A stretch of 64,000 nt of DNA, from contig OX393551.1 in the NCBI GenBank assembly GCA_947650365.1, positions 91,052,697 through 91,116,696 of the forward strand, read 5' to 3'. Of the stretch, positions 20,739 to 36,540 are shown in pieces. Numbering within the stretch: the stretch's first letter is position 1; each line of letters opens with the position of its first letter. This stretch comes from Chamaelirium japonicum. Its lineage: Eukaryota; Streptophyta; Magnoliopsida; Liliales; Melanthiaceae. Below the pieces are notes generated by a model, which did not search any database, was not told the origin of the DNA, and saw only the letters and a program-made list of their open reading frames with translations. The position numbers were made by a program, and so were the translations under genes.

Positions 20739-23038
20739 CGAATTCATTCGTACGATCCATTCTAATTCCTTCGTACGATCCATATTCTAATTCATTCGTA
20801 CGATCCATTCTTATTCATTCGCACGATCCATTCTAATTCATTCTTACGATCCATTCTAATTCATTCGTACGATCCATTCTAATTCATTCGTACGATCCAT
20901 TCTAATTCATTCGCACAATCTATTCTAATTCATTCGTACGATCCATTCTAATTCATTCGCACGATCCATTCTAATTCATTCATACGATCCATTCTATTTC
21001 ATTCGTACGATCCATTCTTACTCATTCGTACGATCCATTCTAATTCATTTGCACGAAGGTATCCATTCTAATTCATTCGTACTATCCATTCTAATTCCTT
21101 CGTACGATCCATTCTAATTCCTTCGTATGATCCATTCTAATTCATTCGTATGATCCATTCTAATTCATTCGTACGATCCATTCTAATTCCTTCGTATGAT
21201 CCATTCTAATTCATTCGTACGGTATGATTCATTCTAATTCATTCGTACGATTCATTCTAATTCAATCCATTCTAATTCATTCGTACGATCCATTCTAATT
21301 CATTCGTACGATCCATTCTAATTCATTCATATGATTCATTCTAATTCAATCCATTCTAATTCATTCGTACGATCCATTCTTACTCATTCGTACGATCCAT
21401 TCTAATTCATTCGCACGAATGAATCCATTCTAATTCATTCGTATGATCCATTCTAATTCATTCGCATGAATGTATCCATTCTAATTCATTCGTACGATCC
21501 ATTCTATCTCATTCGTACAATCCATTCTATTTCATTCGTACGATCCATTCTAATTCATTCGCATGATCCATTCTAATTCATTCGCATGATCCATTCTAAT
21601 TCATTCGTACGATCGATTCTAATTCATTCGTACGATCCATTCTAATTCATTCGCACGATCCATTCTATTTCATTCATACGATCCATTCTAATTCATTCGC
21701 ACGATCCATTCTAATTCATTAATACGATCCAATCTAATTCATTCATACGATCTATTCTAATTCATTCGCACGAATATATCCTTTCTAATTCATTCGTACG
21801 ATCCATTCTAATTCATTCGCACAATCTATTCTAATTCATTAGTATGATCCATTCTAATTCATTCGTACGATCCATTCTAATTCATTAGCACGATCCAAAT
21901 TCATTTATCCGTACGATCTATTCTATTTCATTCGTACGATCCATTCTTATCGCACGATCCATTCTAATTCATTCGCACGATGCATTCTCCATTCTAATTC
22001 CTTCGTACGATCCATTCTAATTCCTTCGTATCCATTCTAATTCACTCATACGATCCATTCTAATTCATTCATATGATCCATTCTAATTCATTCGCATGAA
22101 TGTATCCATTCTAATTCATTCGTACGATCCATTCTAATTCATTCGCACAATCTATTCTAATTCATTCTTATGATCCATCCTAATTCATTCGCACGAATGT
22201 ATCCAGTCTAATTCATTCGTACAATCCATTCTATTTCATTTGTACGATCCATTCTTACTCATTCGTACGATCCATTCGTATCCATTCTAATTCATTCGTA
22301 CAATCTATTCTAATTCATTCGTACGATCCATTCTAATTCATTAATACGATCCAATCTAATTCATTCATATGATCCATTCTAATTCATTCGTACGATCCAT
22401 TCTAATTCATTCGCACGATCCATTCTAATTCATTCGCATGATCCATTCTAATTCATTCATACGATCCATTCTAATTCATTCGTACGATCCATTCTAATTC
22501 ATTCTAATTCAATCCATTCTTACTCATTCGTACGATCCATTCAAATTTATTCGCACGAATCTATCCATTCTAATTCATTCGTACGATCCATTCTAATTCA
22601 TTCGCACAATCTATTCTAATTCATTCATACGATCCATCCTAATTCATTCGCACGAATGTATCCATTCTAATTCATTCGTATAATCCATTCTATTTCATTC
22701 GTACAATCCATTCTTACTCATTCGTACGATCCATTCGTATCCATTCTAATTCATTCGTACGATCTATTCTAATTCATTCGTACGATCCATTCTAATTCAT
22801 TTATACGATCCAATCTAATTCATTCATACAATCCATTCTAATTCATTTGCACGAATTTATCCATTCTAATTCATTCGTACGATCCATTCTAATTCATTCG
22901 CACAATCTATTCTAATTCATTCGTACAATCCATTCTAATTCATTCGTACGATCCATTCTAATTCATAAGTACGATCCAATCTATTTCATTCATACGATCC
23001 ATTCTAATTCATTCATACGATCCTTTCTAATTCCATCG
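20739..23038 (+). repeat. 23-bp satellite, plus block 11 (A, H, E, D, C, C)
   Basis: A near 21053, H near 21220, E near 21775, D at about 21890-22050, then two C tracts at about 22170-22370 and 22620-22820. A CCATATTC unit with two extra bases is near 20772. Confidence 0.91.
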
Positions 23039-23107
23039 TACGAATGAATTAGAATGGATTGCATGAATGAATTAGAATAGATCGTACTAATGAATTAGAA
23101 TGGATCG
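23039..23107 (-). repeat. 23-bp satellite, minus block 12 (shortest)
   Basis: Only three minus units sit between long plus blocks. The left switch is at CGTACG and the right at GGATCGTACGATCC, both palindromes present in the unit. Confidence 0.88.
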
Positions 23108-23406
23108 TACGATCCAATCTAATTCATTCATACGATCCATTCTACGATCCATTCTAATTCATTCGTACGTTCCATTCTAATTCATTAGCACGATCAATGC
23201 TAATTCATTCGTACGATCCATTCTACTTCATTCGTACAATCCATTCTATTTCATTCGTACGATCTATTCTTACTCATTCGTATGATCCATTCTAATTCAT
23301 TCGCAAGAATGTATCCATTCTAATTCATTCGTTCGATCCATTCTATTTCAATCGTACGATCCATTCTAATTCATTCGCACGATCCATTCTAATTCATGCA
23401 TACGAT
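23108..23406 (+). repeat. 23-bp satellite, plus block 13
   Basis: It carries irregular units (TCTACGATCC near 23143) also seen near 45514 in block 33. It ends at GCATACGAT/GAGTAAG. Confidence 0.88.
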
Positions 23407-24011
23407 GAGTAAGAATGGATCGTACGAATAAATTAGAATGGATTGAATTAGAATGAATCGTACGAATGAATTAGAATGGATCGTACGAATGAATTAGAAT
23501 GGATCGTACGAATGAATTAGAATGGATTGAATTAGAATGAATCGTACGAATGAATTAGAATGAATCATACCGTACGAATGAATTAGAATGGATCATACGA
23601 AGGAATTAGAATGGATCGTACGAATGAATTAGAATGGATCATACGAATGAATTAGAATGGATCGTGCGAAGGAATTAGAATTGATCGTACGAAGGAATTA
23701 GAATGGATAGTACGAATGAATTAGAATGGATACCTTCGTGCAAATGAATTAGAATGGATCGTACGAATGAGTAAGAATGGATCATACGAATGAAATAGAA
23801 TGGATCGTATGAATGAATTAGAATGGATCGTGCGAATGAATTAGAATGGATCGTACGAATGAATTAGAATAGATTGTGCGAATGAATTAGAATGGATCGT
23901 ACGAATGAATTAGAATGGATCGTACGAATGAATTAGAATGGATCGTACGAATGAATTAGAATAGATCGTGCGAATGAATTAGAATGGATCATACGAATGA
24001 AATAGAATGGA
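23407..24011 (-). repeat. 23-bp satellite, minus block 14 (H-A, reversed J1 end)
   Basis: Minus H tracts span 23440-23590 and minus A lies near 23732. It ends in reversed J1 at about 24011. Confidence 0.91.
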
Positions 24012-27000
24012 TTCGCACGAATGTATCCATTCTAATTCATTCGTACGATCCATTCTAATTCATTCGTACAATCCATTCTAATTCATTCGCACGATCCATT
24101 CGCATTCACTCAAACGATCCATTCTAATTCATTCATATGATCCATTCTAATTCATTCGCACGAATGTATCCATTCTAATTCATTCGTACGATCCATTCTA
24201 ATTCATTTGTACGAATGTATCCACTCTAATTCATTCATACGATCCATTCTAATTCATTCGCACGAATGTATCCATTCCAATTCATTCGTACGATCCATTC
24301 TAATTCATTCGCACAATCTATTCTAATTCATTCGTACGATCAATTCTAATTCATTAGCATGATCCATTCTAATTCATTCGTACGATCTATTCTATTTCAT
24401 TCGTACAATCCATTCTTACTCAATCGTATGATCCATTCTAATCCATTCGCACAATCTATTCTAATTCATTCGTACGATCCATTCTATTTCATTCGTACGA
24501 TCCATTCTAATTCATATGATCCATTCTATTTCATTCATACGATCCATTTTAATTCATTCGCACGATCGATTCTAATTCATTGATACGATCCATTCTAATT
24601 CATTCGTACGATACATTTTAATTTCTTCGTATGATCTATTCTAATTCCTTCGTACGATCCATTCTAATTCCTTCGTACGATCCATTCAAATTCATTCATA
24701 CGATCCGTTCTATTTTATTCGTACGATCCATTCTTACTCATTCGTACGATCCATTCTAATTCATTTGCACGAAGGTATCCATTCTAATTCATTCGTATTA
24801 TCCATTCTAATTCCTTCGTACGATCCATTCTAATTCCTCCGTACGATCCATTCTAATTCATTCGTACGATCCATTCTAATTCATTCGTACGATCCATTCT
24901 AATTCCTTCGTATGATCTATTCTAATTCATTCGTACGGTATGATTCATTCTAATTCATTCGTACGATTCATTCTAATTCAATCCATTCTAATTCATTCAT
25001 ACGATCCATTCTAATTTATTCATACGATCCATTCTAATTCATTCGTACGATTCATTCTAATTCAATCCATTCTAATTCATTCGTACGATCCATTCTTACT
25101 CATTCGTACGATTCATTCTAATTCATTCGCACGAATGAATCCATTCTAATTCATTCGTATGATCCATTCTAATTCATTAGCATGAATGTATCCATTCTAA
25201 TTCATTCGTACGATCCATTCTATCTCATTCGTACAATCCATTCTATTTCATTCACACAATCTATTCTAATTCATTCATACGATCCATTCTAATTTATTCG
25301 CATGATCCATTCTAATTCATTCATACGATCCATTCTAATTCATTCGTACGATCCATTCTAATTCATTCATACGATCCATTCTAATTCTTTCGTACGATCC
25401 ATTCTAATTCATTTGCACGATCCATTCTAATTCATTCATACGATCCATTCTATTTCATTCGTACGATCCATTCTTACTCATTCGTACGATCCATTCTAAT
25501 TCATTTGCACAAAGGTATCCATTCTAATTCATTCGTACTATCCATTCTAATTCCTTCGTACGATCCATTCTAATTCATTCATACGATCCATTCTAATTCT
25601 TTCGTACGATCCATTCTAATTCCTTCGTACGATCCATATTCTAATTCATTCATACGATCCATTCTAATTCATTCGCACGATCCATTCTAATTCATTCATA
25701 CGATCCATTCTAATTCATTCGTACGATCCATTCTAATTCATTCGTATGATCCATTCTAATTCATTCGCACAATCTATTCTAATTCATTTGTACGATCCAT
25801 TCTAATTCATTCGCACGATCCATTCTAATTCATTCATACGATCCATTCTATTTCATTCGTACGATCCATTCTTACTCATTCGTACGATCCATTCTAATTC
25901 ATTTGCACGAAGGTATCCATTCTAATTCATTCGTACTATCCATTCTAATTCCTTCGTACGATCCATTCTAATTCCTTCGTACGATCCATTCTAATTCATT
26001 CGTACGATCCATTCTAATTCATTCGTACGATCCATTCTAATTCCTTCGTATGATCCATTCTAATTCATTCGTACGGTATGATTCATTCTAATTCATTCGC
26101 ACAATCTATTCTAATTCATTCGTACGATCCATTCTAATTCATTCGTACGATCCATTCTAATTCATTCGTACGATCCATTCTAATTCATTCGCACAATCTA
26201 TTCAAATTCATTCGTACGATCCATTCTAATTCATTCGCACGATCCATGCTAATTCATTCATACGATCCATTCTATTTCATTCGTACGATCCATTCTTACT
26301 CATTCGTACGATCCATTCAAATTCCTTTGCACGAAGGTATCCATTCTAATTCATTCGTACTATCCATTCTAATTCCTTCGTACGATCCATTCTAATTCCT
26401 TCGTACGATCCATTCTAATTCATTCGTACGATCCATTCTAATTCCTTCGTATGATCCATTCTAATTCATTCGTACGGTATGATTCATTCTAATTCATTCG
26501 TACGATTCATTCTAATTCAATCCATTCTAATTCATTCGTATGATCCATTCTAATTCATTCGTACGATCCATTCTAATTCATTCGTACGATTCATTCTAAT
26601 TCAATCCATTCTAATTCATTCGTACGATCCATTCTTACTCATTCGTACGATCCATTCTAATTCATTCGCACGAATGAATCCATTCTAATTCATTCGTATG
26701 ATCCATTCTAATTCATTCGCATGAATGTATCCATTCTAATTCATTCGTACGATCCATTCTATCTCATTCGTACAATCCATTCTATTTCATTCGTATGATC
26801 CATTCTAATTCATTCATACGATCCATTCTAATTCATTCATACGATCCAATCTAATTCATTCACACGATCCATTCTAATTCATTCACACGAATGTATCCAT
26901 TCTAATTCATTCGCACGATCCATTCTAATTCATTCATACAATCCATTCTAATTCTTTTGCACGAATGTATCCATTCTAATTCATTCGTACGATCCATTCT

Positions 27001-27333
27001 AATTCATTCGTATGATCTATTCTAATTCATTCGCATGATCCATTATAATTCATTCGTACGATCCATTCTAACTCATTCATATAATCCATTCTAATTCATT
27101 CGTACGATCCATTCTAATTCCTTCGTACGAATGTATCTACTCTAATTCATTCATACGATCCATTCTAATTCATTCGCACGATCCATTCTAATTCATACGT
27201 ACGATCCATTCTAATTCCTTCGTACGATCCATATTCTAATTCATTCGTACGATCCATTCTAATTTATTCGTACAATCCATTCTAATTCATTCGCATGAAT
27301 GTATCCATTCTAATTCATTCGTACGATCCATTC
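24012..27333 (+). repeat. 23-bp satellite, plus block 15 (G-B, then A/H repeated)
   Basis: This is the longest plus block. G near 24105 and B at 24359-24583 come first, then four A tracts near 24768, 25507, 25909 and 26330, with H tracts near 24945, 26075 and 26475. The last three A tracts are about 400-420 bp apart, a local higher-order period. Confidence 0.92.
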
Positions 27334-29527
27334 TACGAATTAGAATGGATCGTATGAATGAATTAGAATGGATCGTGCGAATAAATTAGAATGGATCGTA
27401 TGAATGAATTAGAATAGATTGTGCGAATGAATTAGAATGGATTGTACGAATGAATTAGAATGGATACATTCGTGCGAATGAATTAGAATGGATCATACGA
27501 ATGAATTAGAATGGATCATATGAATGAATTAGAATGGATCGTACGAATGAATTTGAATGGATACATTCATGCGAATGAATTAGAATGGATCATACGAATG
27601 AATTAGAATGGATTCATTCGTGCGAATGAATTAGAATGGATCGTACGAATGAGTAAGAATGGATCGTACGAAGGAATTAGAATGGATTGAATTAGAATGA
27701 ATCGTACGAATGAATTAGAATGGATCGTACGAATGAATTAGAATGGATCGTACGAATGAAATAGAATGGATCGTATGAATGAATTAGAATGGATCGTGCG
27801 AATGAATTAGAATAGATCGTACGAATGAATTCGAATGGATCGTACGAATGACTTAGAATGGATCGTTCGAATGAATTAGAATAGATTGTGCGAATGAATT
27901 AGAATGGATCGTACGAATGAATTAGAATGGATCGTACGAATGAATTAGAATGGATTGAATTCGAATGAATCGTACGAATGAATTAGAATGAATCATACCG
28001 TACGAATGAATTAGAATGGATCATACGAAGGAATTAGAATGGATCGTACAAATGAATTAGAATGGATCGTACGAATGAATTAGAATGGATCGTACGAAGG
28101 AATTAGAATGGATCGAACGAAGGAATTAGAATGGATAGTACGAATGAATTAGAATAGATACCTTCGTGCAAATGAATTAGAATGGATCGTACGAATGAGT
28201 AAGAATGGATCGTACGAATGAAATAGAATGGATCGTATGAATGAATTAGAATGGATCGTGCGAATGAATTAGAATGGATCGTACGGATGAATTAGAATAG
28301 ATTGTGCGAATGAATTAGAATGGATCGTACGAATGAAATAGAATGGATCGTACGAATGAGATAGAATGGATCGTACGAATGAATTAAAATGGATACATTC
28401 GTGCGAATGAATTAGAATGGATCGTATGAATGAATTAGAATGGATCATACGAATGAGTAAGAATGGATCGTACGAATGAATTAGAATGGATCGTACGAAT
28501 GAATTAGAATGGATACATTCGTGCGAATGAATTAGAATGGATCGTATGAATGAATTAGAATCGATCGTACGAATGAATTAGAATGGATCATGCGAATGAA
28601 TTAGAATGGATTGTGCGAATGAATTAGAATGGATCGTACGAATGAAATAGAATGGATTGTACGAATGAGATAGAATGGATCGTACGAATGAATTAGAATG
28701 GATACATTCATGCGAATGAATTAGAATGGATCATACGAATGAATTAGAATGGATTCATTCGTGCGAATGAATTAGAATGGATCGCACGAATGAGTAAGAA
28801 TGGATCGTACGAATGAATTAGAATGGATTGAATTAGAATGAATCGTACGAATGAATTAGAGTGGCTACATTCGTACAAATGAATTAGAATGGATCGTGCG
28901 AATGAATTAGAATGGATCGTTCGAATGAATTAGAATGGATCATACGAATGAATTAGAATGGATCGTTTGAATGAATTAGAATGGATCGTACTTATGAATT
29001 AGAATGGATCGTACGAATGAATTAGAATGGATACATTCATGCGAAAGAATTAGAATGGATCATACGAATGAATTAGAATGGATTCATTCGTGCGAATGAA
29101 TTAGAATGGATCGTACGAATGAGTAAGAATGGATCGTACGAATGAATTTGAATGGATTGAATTAGAATGGATCGTACAAATGAATTCGAATGGATCGTAC
29201 GAATGAATTAGAATAGATTGTGCGAATGAATTAGAATAGATTGTGCGAATGAATTAGAATGGATCGTACGAATGAATTAGAATGGATAAATTCGTGCAAA
29301 TGAATTAGAATGGATTGTATGAATGAATTAGATTGGATCGTATAAATGAATTAGAATGGATCGTACGAATGAATTAGAATGGATCGTGCGAATGAATTAG
29401 AATGGATCGTACGAATGAATTTGAATGGATACATTCGTGCGAATGAATTAGAATGGATCGTCTGAATGAATTAGATCGTACGAAGGAATTAGAATGGATC
29501 ATACGAATGAAATAAAATGGATCATAA
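27334..29527 (-). repeat. 23-bp satellite, minus block 16 (H, A)
   Basis: Minus H tracts near 27690 and 27985, minus A near 28168, and many 28-bp units. It ends in a degenerate switch, ATCATAATATAATTC. Confidence 0.9.
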
Positions 29528-29971
29528 TATAATTCATTCATACGATCCATTCTAATTCATTCGCACAATCAATTCTAATTCATTCGTACGATCCATTCTA
29601 ATTCATTCGCACGATCTATTCTAATTCATTCGTACGATCCATTCTAATTCATTCGCACGAATGTATCCATTCTAATTCATTCATACAATCTATTCTAATT
29701 CATTCGTACGATCCATTCTAATTCATTCGTACAATCCATTCTAATTCATTCGCACGATCCATTCGCATTCACTCAAACGATCCATTCTAATTCATTCGTA
29801 CGATCCATTCGAATTCATTCGTAAGATCCATTCCAATTCATTCATACGATCCATTCTAATTCATTCATATGATCCATTCTAATTCATTCGCACGATCCAT
29901 TCTTACTCATTCGTACGATCCATTCTAATTCATTCGCTGATCCATTCTAATTCATTAATACGATCCATTCT
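29528..29971 (+). repeat. 23-bp satellite, plus block 17 (G)
   Basis: G lies near 29757. One unit near 29935 lacks bases (CGCTGATCC). It ends at CATTCTCGAATAG, where the polarity flips within a unit. Confidence 0.88.
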
Positions 29972-32744
29972 CGAATAGATCGTGCGAATGAATTAGAATT
30001 GATCGTACGAATGAATTGGAATGAATAAATTCGTGCGAATGAATTAGAATGGATCGTATGAATGAATTAGAGTGGATACATTCATACAAATGAATTAGAA
30101 TGGATCGTACGAATGAATTAGAATGGATACATTCGTGCGAATGAATTAGAATGGATCATATGAATGAATTAGAATGGATCGTTTGAGTGAATACGAATGG
30201 ATCGTGCGAATGAATTAGAATGGATTGTACGAATGAATTAGAATGGATCGTACGAATGAATTAAAATGGATCGTATGAATGAATTAGAATGGATCGTACG
30301 ATTGAAATAGAATGGATCGTACGAATGAATTAGAATGGATTGAATTAGAATGAATCGTACGAATGAATTAGAATGAATCATACCGTACGAATGAATTAGA
30401 ATGGATCATATGAATGAATTAGAATGGATCGTATGAATGAATTAGAATGAATCGTACGAATGAATTAGAATGGATCGTATGAATGAATTAGAATGGATCG
30501 TGTGAATGAATATGGATCGTGCGAATGAATTAGAATGGATCGTACGAATGAATTAGAATGGATCGTATGAATGAATTAGATTGGATCGTATTAATGAATT
30601 AGAATGGATCGTACGAATGAATTTGAATAGATCGTACGAATGAATTAGAATGGATACGAATGGATCGTACGAATGAGTAAGAATGGATCGTACGAATGAA
30701 ATAGAATGGATTGTACGAATGAATTAGAATGGATACATTCGTGCGAATGAATTAGGATGGATCGTATGAATGAATTAGAATGGATCGTACGAATGAATTA
30801 GAATGGATACATTCGTGCGAATGAATTAGAATGGATCGTATGAATGAATTAGAATCGATCGTACGAATGAATTAGAATGGATCATGCGAATGAATTAGAA
30901 TGGATCGTGCGAATGAATTAGAATTGATCGTATGAATGAATTAGAATGGATCGTATGAATGAAATAGAATGGATCGTACTAATGAATTAGAATGGATCGT
31001 GCGAATGAATTAGAATGGACCGTACGAATGACTTAGAATGGATTGAATTAGAATGAATCGTACGAATGAATTAGAATGAATCATAGTACGAATGAATTAG
31101 AATAGATTGTGGGAATGAATTAGAATGGATCGTATGAATGAATTAGAATGGATCGTACGAATGAATTAGAATGGATCGTATGAATGAATTAGAATGGATC
31201 GTGCGAATGAATTAGAATGGATCGTACGAATGAATTAGAATATGGATCGTACGAAGGAATTAGAATGGATCGTACGAATGAATTCATTCGTACGAATGAA
31301 TTAGAATTGATTGTGCGAATGAATTAGAATGGATCGTACGAATGAATTAGAATGGATCGTACGAATGAATTAGAATCGATCGTACGAATGAATTAGAATG
31401 GATCATACGAATGAATTAGAATGGATCGTGCGAATGAATTAGAATGGATCGTACGAATGAAATAGAATGGATTGTACGAATGAGATAGAATGGATCGTAC
31501 GAATGAATTAGAATGGATACATTCATGCGAATGAATTTGAATGGATCATACGAATGAATTAGAATGGATTCATTCGTGCGAATGAATTAGAATGGATCGT
31601 ACGAATGAGTAAGAATGGATCGTACGAATGAATTAGAATGGATTGAATTAGAATGAATCGTACGAATGAATTAGAATGGATCGTACGAATGAATTATAAT
31701 GGATCGTACGAATGAATTAGAATGGATTGAATTAGAATGAATCGTACGAATGAATTAGAATGAATCATACCGTACGAATGAATTAGAATGGATCATACGA
31801 AGGATATAGAATGAATCGTACGAATGAATTAGAATGGATCGTACGAATGGATTAGAATAGATCGTACGAAGGAATTAGAATGGATCGTACGAAGGAATTA
31901 GAATGGATAGTACGAATGAATTACAATGGATACCTTCTTGCAAATGAATTAGAATGGATCGTACGAATGAGTAAGAATGGATCGTACGAATGAAATAGAA
32001 TGGATCGTATGAATGAATTAGAATGGATCGTACGAATGAATTAGAATGGATCGTACTAATGAGATAGAATGGATCGTACGAATGAATTAGAATGGATACA
32101 TTCATGCGAATGAATTAGAATGGATCATACGAATGAATTAGAATGGATTCATTCGTGCGAATGAATTAGAATGGATCGTACGAATGAGTAAGAATGGATC
32201 GTACGAATGAATTAGAATGAATTGAATTAGAATGAATCGTACGAATGAATTAGAATGGATTGAATTAGAATGAATCGTACGAATGAATTAGAATGAATCA
32301 TACCGTACGAATGAATTAGAATGGATCATACAAAGGAATTAGAATGGATCGTACGAATGAATTAGAATGGATCGTACGAATGAATTAGAATGGATCGTAC
32401 GAAGGAATTAGAATGGATCGTACGAAGGAATTAGAATGGATAGTACGAATGAATTAGAATAGATACCTTCGTGCAAATGAATTAGAATGGATCGTACGAA
32501 TGAGTAAGAATGGATCGTACGAATGAAATAGAATGGATCGTATGAATGAATTAGAATGGATCGTGCGAATGAATTAGAATGGATCGTACGAATGAATTAG
32601 AATAGATTGTACGAATGAATTAGAATGGATCGTACGAATGAATTGGAATGGATCGTACGAATGAATTAGAATGGATCGTATGAATGAATTAGAATGGATC
32701 GTGCGAATGAATTAGAATGGATTGTACGAATGAAATAGAATGGA
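29972..32744 (-). repeat. 23-bp satellite, minus block 18 (G, H, C, H, A, H, A, reversed J1 end)
   Basis: G near 30182, H near 30375, C at about 30560-30770, H near 31765, A near 31931, H near 32295 and A near 32463. It ends in reversed J1 at 32744. Confidence 0.91.
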
Positions 32745-34081
32745 TTCGCACGAATGTATCCATTCTAATTCATTCATATGATCCATTCTAATTCATTCAA
32801 ACGATCCATTCTAATTCATTCATATGATCCATTCTAATTCATTCGCACGAATGTATCCATTCTATTTCATTCGTACGATCCATTCTAATTCATTCGCACG
32901 ATCCATTCTAATTCATTCATACGATCCATTCTAATTCATTCGTACGATCCATTCTAATTCATTCGTACGATCCATTCTAATTCATTCGCACAATCTATTC
33001 TAATTCATTCGTACGATCCATTCTATCTCATTCATACAATCCATTCTATTTCATTCGTACGATCCATTCTAATTCATTCGGACGATCCATTCTAATTCAT
33101 TCGCACGATCCAATCTAATTCATTCATACGATCCATTCTATTTCATTCGTACGATCCATTCTTACTCATTCGTATGATCCATTCTAATTCATTTGCACGA
33201 AGGTATCCAGTCTAATTCATTCGTACTATCCATTCTAATTCATTCGTACGATCCATTCTAATTCATTCGTACGATCCATTCTAATTCCTTCGTATGATCC
33301 ATTCTAATTCATTCGTACGGTATGATTCATTCTAATTCATTCGTACGATTCATTCTAATTCAATCCATTCTAATTCATTCGTACGATCCATTCTAATTCA
33401 TTCATACGATCCATCCTAATTCATTCGCACGAATGTATCCATTCTAATTCATTCGTACAATCCATTCTATTTCATTCGTACGATCAATTCTTACTCATTC
33501 GTACGATCCATTCATATCCATTCTAATTCATTCGTACGATCTATTCTAATTCATTCGTACGATCCATTCTAATTCATTAATACGATCCAATCTAATTCAT
33601 TCATACGATCCATTCTAATTCATTCGTACGATCCATTCTAATTCATTCGCACGATCCATTCTAATTCATTCGCACAATCCATTCTAATTCATTCATACAA
33701 TCCATTCTAATTCATTCGTACGATCCATCCTAATTCATTCGCACGATCCATTCTAATTCATTCGCACGAATGTATCCATTCTAATTCATTCGTATGATCC
33801 ATTCTAATTCATTCACACGATCCATTCTAATTCATTCATACAATCCATTCTATTTCTTTTGCACGAATGTATCCATTCTAATTCATTCGTACGATCCATT
33901 CTATTTCATTCGTACGATCCATTCTAATTCATTCGTACAATCCATTCTAATTCATTCGCACGATCTATTCGAATTCATTCGCACGAATGTATCCACTCTA
34001 ATTCATTCATACGATCCATTCTAATTCCTTCGTACGATCCATTCTATTTCATTCGTATGATCCATTCTATTTCATTCATAC
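32745..34081 (+). repeat. 23-bp satellite, plus block 19 (A-H-C-L)
   Basis: A near 33198, H near 33320, C at 33410-33600 and L at 33794-34024. The L tract has the same 76-codon reading as those at 46581 and 63628. Confidence 0.91.
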
Positions 34082-35196
34082 GAATAAATTAGAATGGATC
34101 GTATGAATGAATTAGATTGGATCGTATGCATGAATTAGAATGGATCGTGCGAATGAATTAGAATGGATCGTACGAATGAATTAGAATGGATCGAACGAAT
34201 GAATTAGAATAGATCGTGCGAATGAATTAGAATGGATCGTACGAATGAATTAGAATAGATTGTGCGAATGAATTAGAATGGATCGTACGAATGAATGAGA
34301 ATGGATCTACGAATGGATCGTACAAATGAGTAAGAATGGATCGTACGAATGAAATAGAATGGATTGTACGAATGAATTAGAATGGATACATTCGTGCGAA
34401 TGAATTAGGATGGATCGTATGAATGAATTAGAATAGATTGTGCGAATGAATTAGAATGGATCGTACGAATGAATTAGAATGGATACATTCATGCGAATGA
34501 ATTAGAATGGATCGTATGAATGAATTAGAATGGATCGTACGAATGAATTAGAATGGATACATTCGTGCGAATGATTTAGAATGGATCGTACGAACGAATT
34601 AGAATAGATTGTGCGAATGAATTAGAATGGATCGTATGAATTAGAATTGATCGTACGAATGAATTAGAATGGATCATACGAAGGAATTAGAATGGATCGT
34701 ACGAATGAATTAGAATGGATCGTACGAATGAATTAGAATGGATACATTCGTGCGAATGAATTAGAATGGATCATGCGAAGGAATTAGAATGGATCGTACG
34801 AATGAATTAGAATGGATCGTACGAATGAATTAGAATGGATCGTACGAATGAATTAGAATGGATACATTCGTGCGAATGAATTAGAATGGATCATACGAAT
34901 GAATTAGAGTTGATACATTCGTGTGAATGAATTAAAATGGATAATACGAATGAGTAAGAATGGATTGTAGAATTAGAATGGATCGTATGAATGAATTAGA
35001 ATGGATACATACGAATGAATTAAAATGGATTGTATGAATGATTTAGAATGGATCGTGCGAATGAATTAGAATGGATCGTACGAATGAATTAGAATGGATC
35101 GTATGAATGAATTAGAATGGATCGTAGTAATGAATTAGAATGGATCCTACGAATGAATTAGAATAGATTGTGGGAATGAATTAGAATGGATCTGGA
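34082..35196 (-). repeat. 23-bp satellite, minus block 20 (C)
   Basis: A C-type tract runs from about 34100 to 34500. Irregular units (TTGTAGAATTAG near 34965) follow. It ends in junction J5, GGATCTGGATCGTGTATCC. Confidence 0.9.
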
Positions 35197-36016
35197 TCGT
35201 GTATCCATTCTAATTCATTAGTACGACCCATTCTAATTCATTCGCACGATCCATTCTAATTCATTCGTACGATCTATTCTATTTCATTCGTACAATCCAT
35301 TCTAATTCATTCATACGATCCAATCTAATTCATTCATACGATCCATTCTAATTCATTCGTACGATCTATTCTATTTCATTCATACGATCCATTCTAATTT
35401 GTTTGTACGATCCTTTCTAATTCCTTCGTACGATCCACTCTATTTCATTCGTATGACCCATTCTAATTCATAAGTACGATCCATTCTAATTCATTCAAAC
35501 GATCTATTCTAATTCATTCGTACGATCATTCTAATTCAATCCATTCTAATTCATTCATACGATCCATTCTTACTCATTCGTACGATCCATTCTAATTCAT
35601 TCGCACGAATGAATCCATTCTAATTCATTCGTATGATCCATTCTAATTCATTCGCATGAATGTATCCATTCTAATTCATTCATACGATCCATTCTATCTC
35701 ATTCGTACAATCCATTCTATTTCATTCGTACGATCCATTCTAATTCATTCGCACGATCCATTCTAATTCATTCGCATGATCCATTCTAATTCATTCGCAC
35801 GAATGTATCCATTCTAATTCATTCGTACGATCCATTCTAATTCATTTGTACGAATGTATCCACTCTAATTCATTCATACGATCCATTCTAATACATTCGT
35901 ACGATCCATTCTAATTCTTTCGCACAATCTATTCTAATTCATTCGTACGATCAATTCTAATTCATTAGCATGATCCATTCTAATTCATTCGTATGATCTA
36001 TTCTATTTCATTCGTA
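35197..36016 (+). repeat. 23-bp satellite, plus block 21 (H, truncated B)
   Basis: H lies near 35530. A B module begins near 35950 and is cut after about 65 bp by the next polarity switch, ATTCGTACGAAT. Confidence 0.9.
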
Positions 36017-36540
36017 CGAATGAATTAGAATGGATTATGCTAATGAATTAGAATTGATCGTACGAATGAATTAGAATAGATTGTGCGAATGAATTAGAAT
36101 GGATCGTGCGAATGAATTAGAATGGATCGTACAAATGAAATAGAATGGATTATACGAATGAGATAGAGTGGATACATTCGTACAAATGAATTAGAATGGA
36201 TCATATGGATCGTGCGAATGAATTAGAATAGATTGTGCGAATGAATTAGAATGGATCGTACGAATGAATTAGAATGGATCGTACGAAGGAATTAGAATGG
36301 ATCGTATGAATGAATTAGAGTGGATACATTCGTGCGAATGAATTCGAATAGATCATGTGAATGAATTAGAATGGATTGTACGAATGAATTAGAATGGATC
36401 GTACGAATGAAATAGAAAGGATCGTACGAATGAATTAGAATGGATACATTCGTGCGAATGAATTAGAATGGATCGTACGAATGAGTAAGAATGGATCGTA
36501 CGAATGAAATAGAATGGATCGTACGGATGAATTAGAATGG
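36017..36540 (-). repeat. 23-bp satellite, minus block 22
   Basis: It begins with the rest of a B-like tract, now reversed (ATGCTAATGAATTAG near 36028), so both arms of this switch carry B sequence. Confidence 0.9.
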
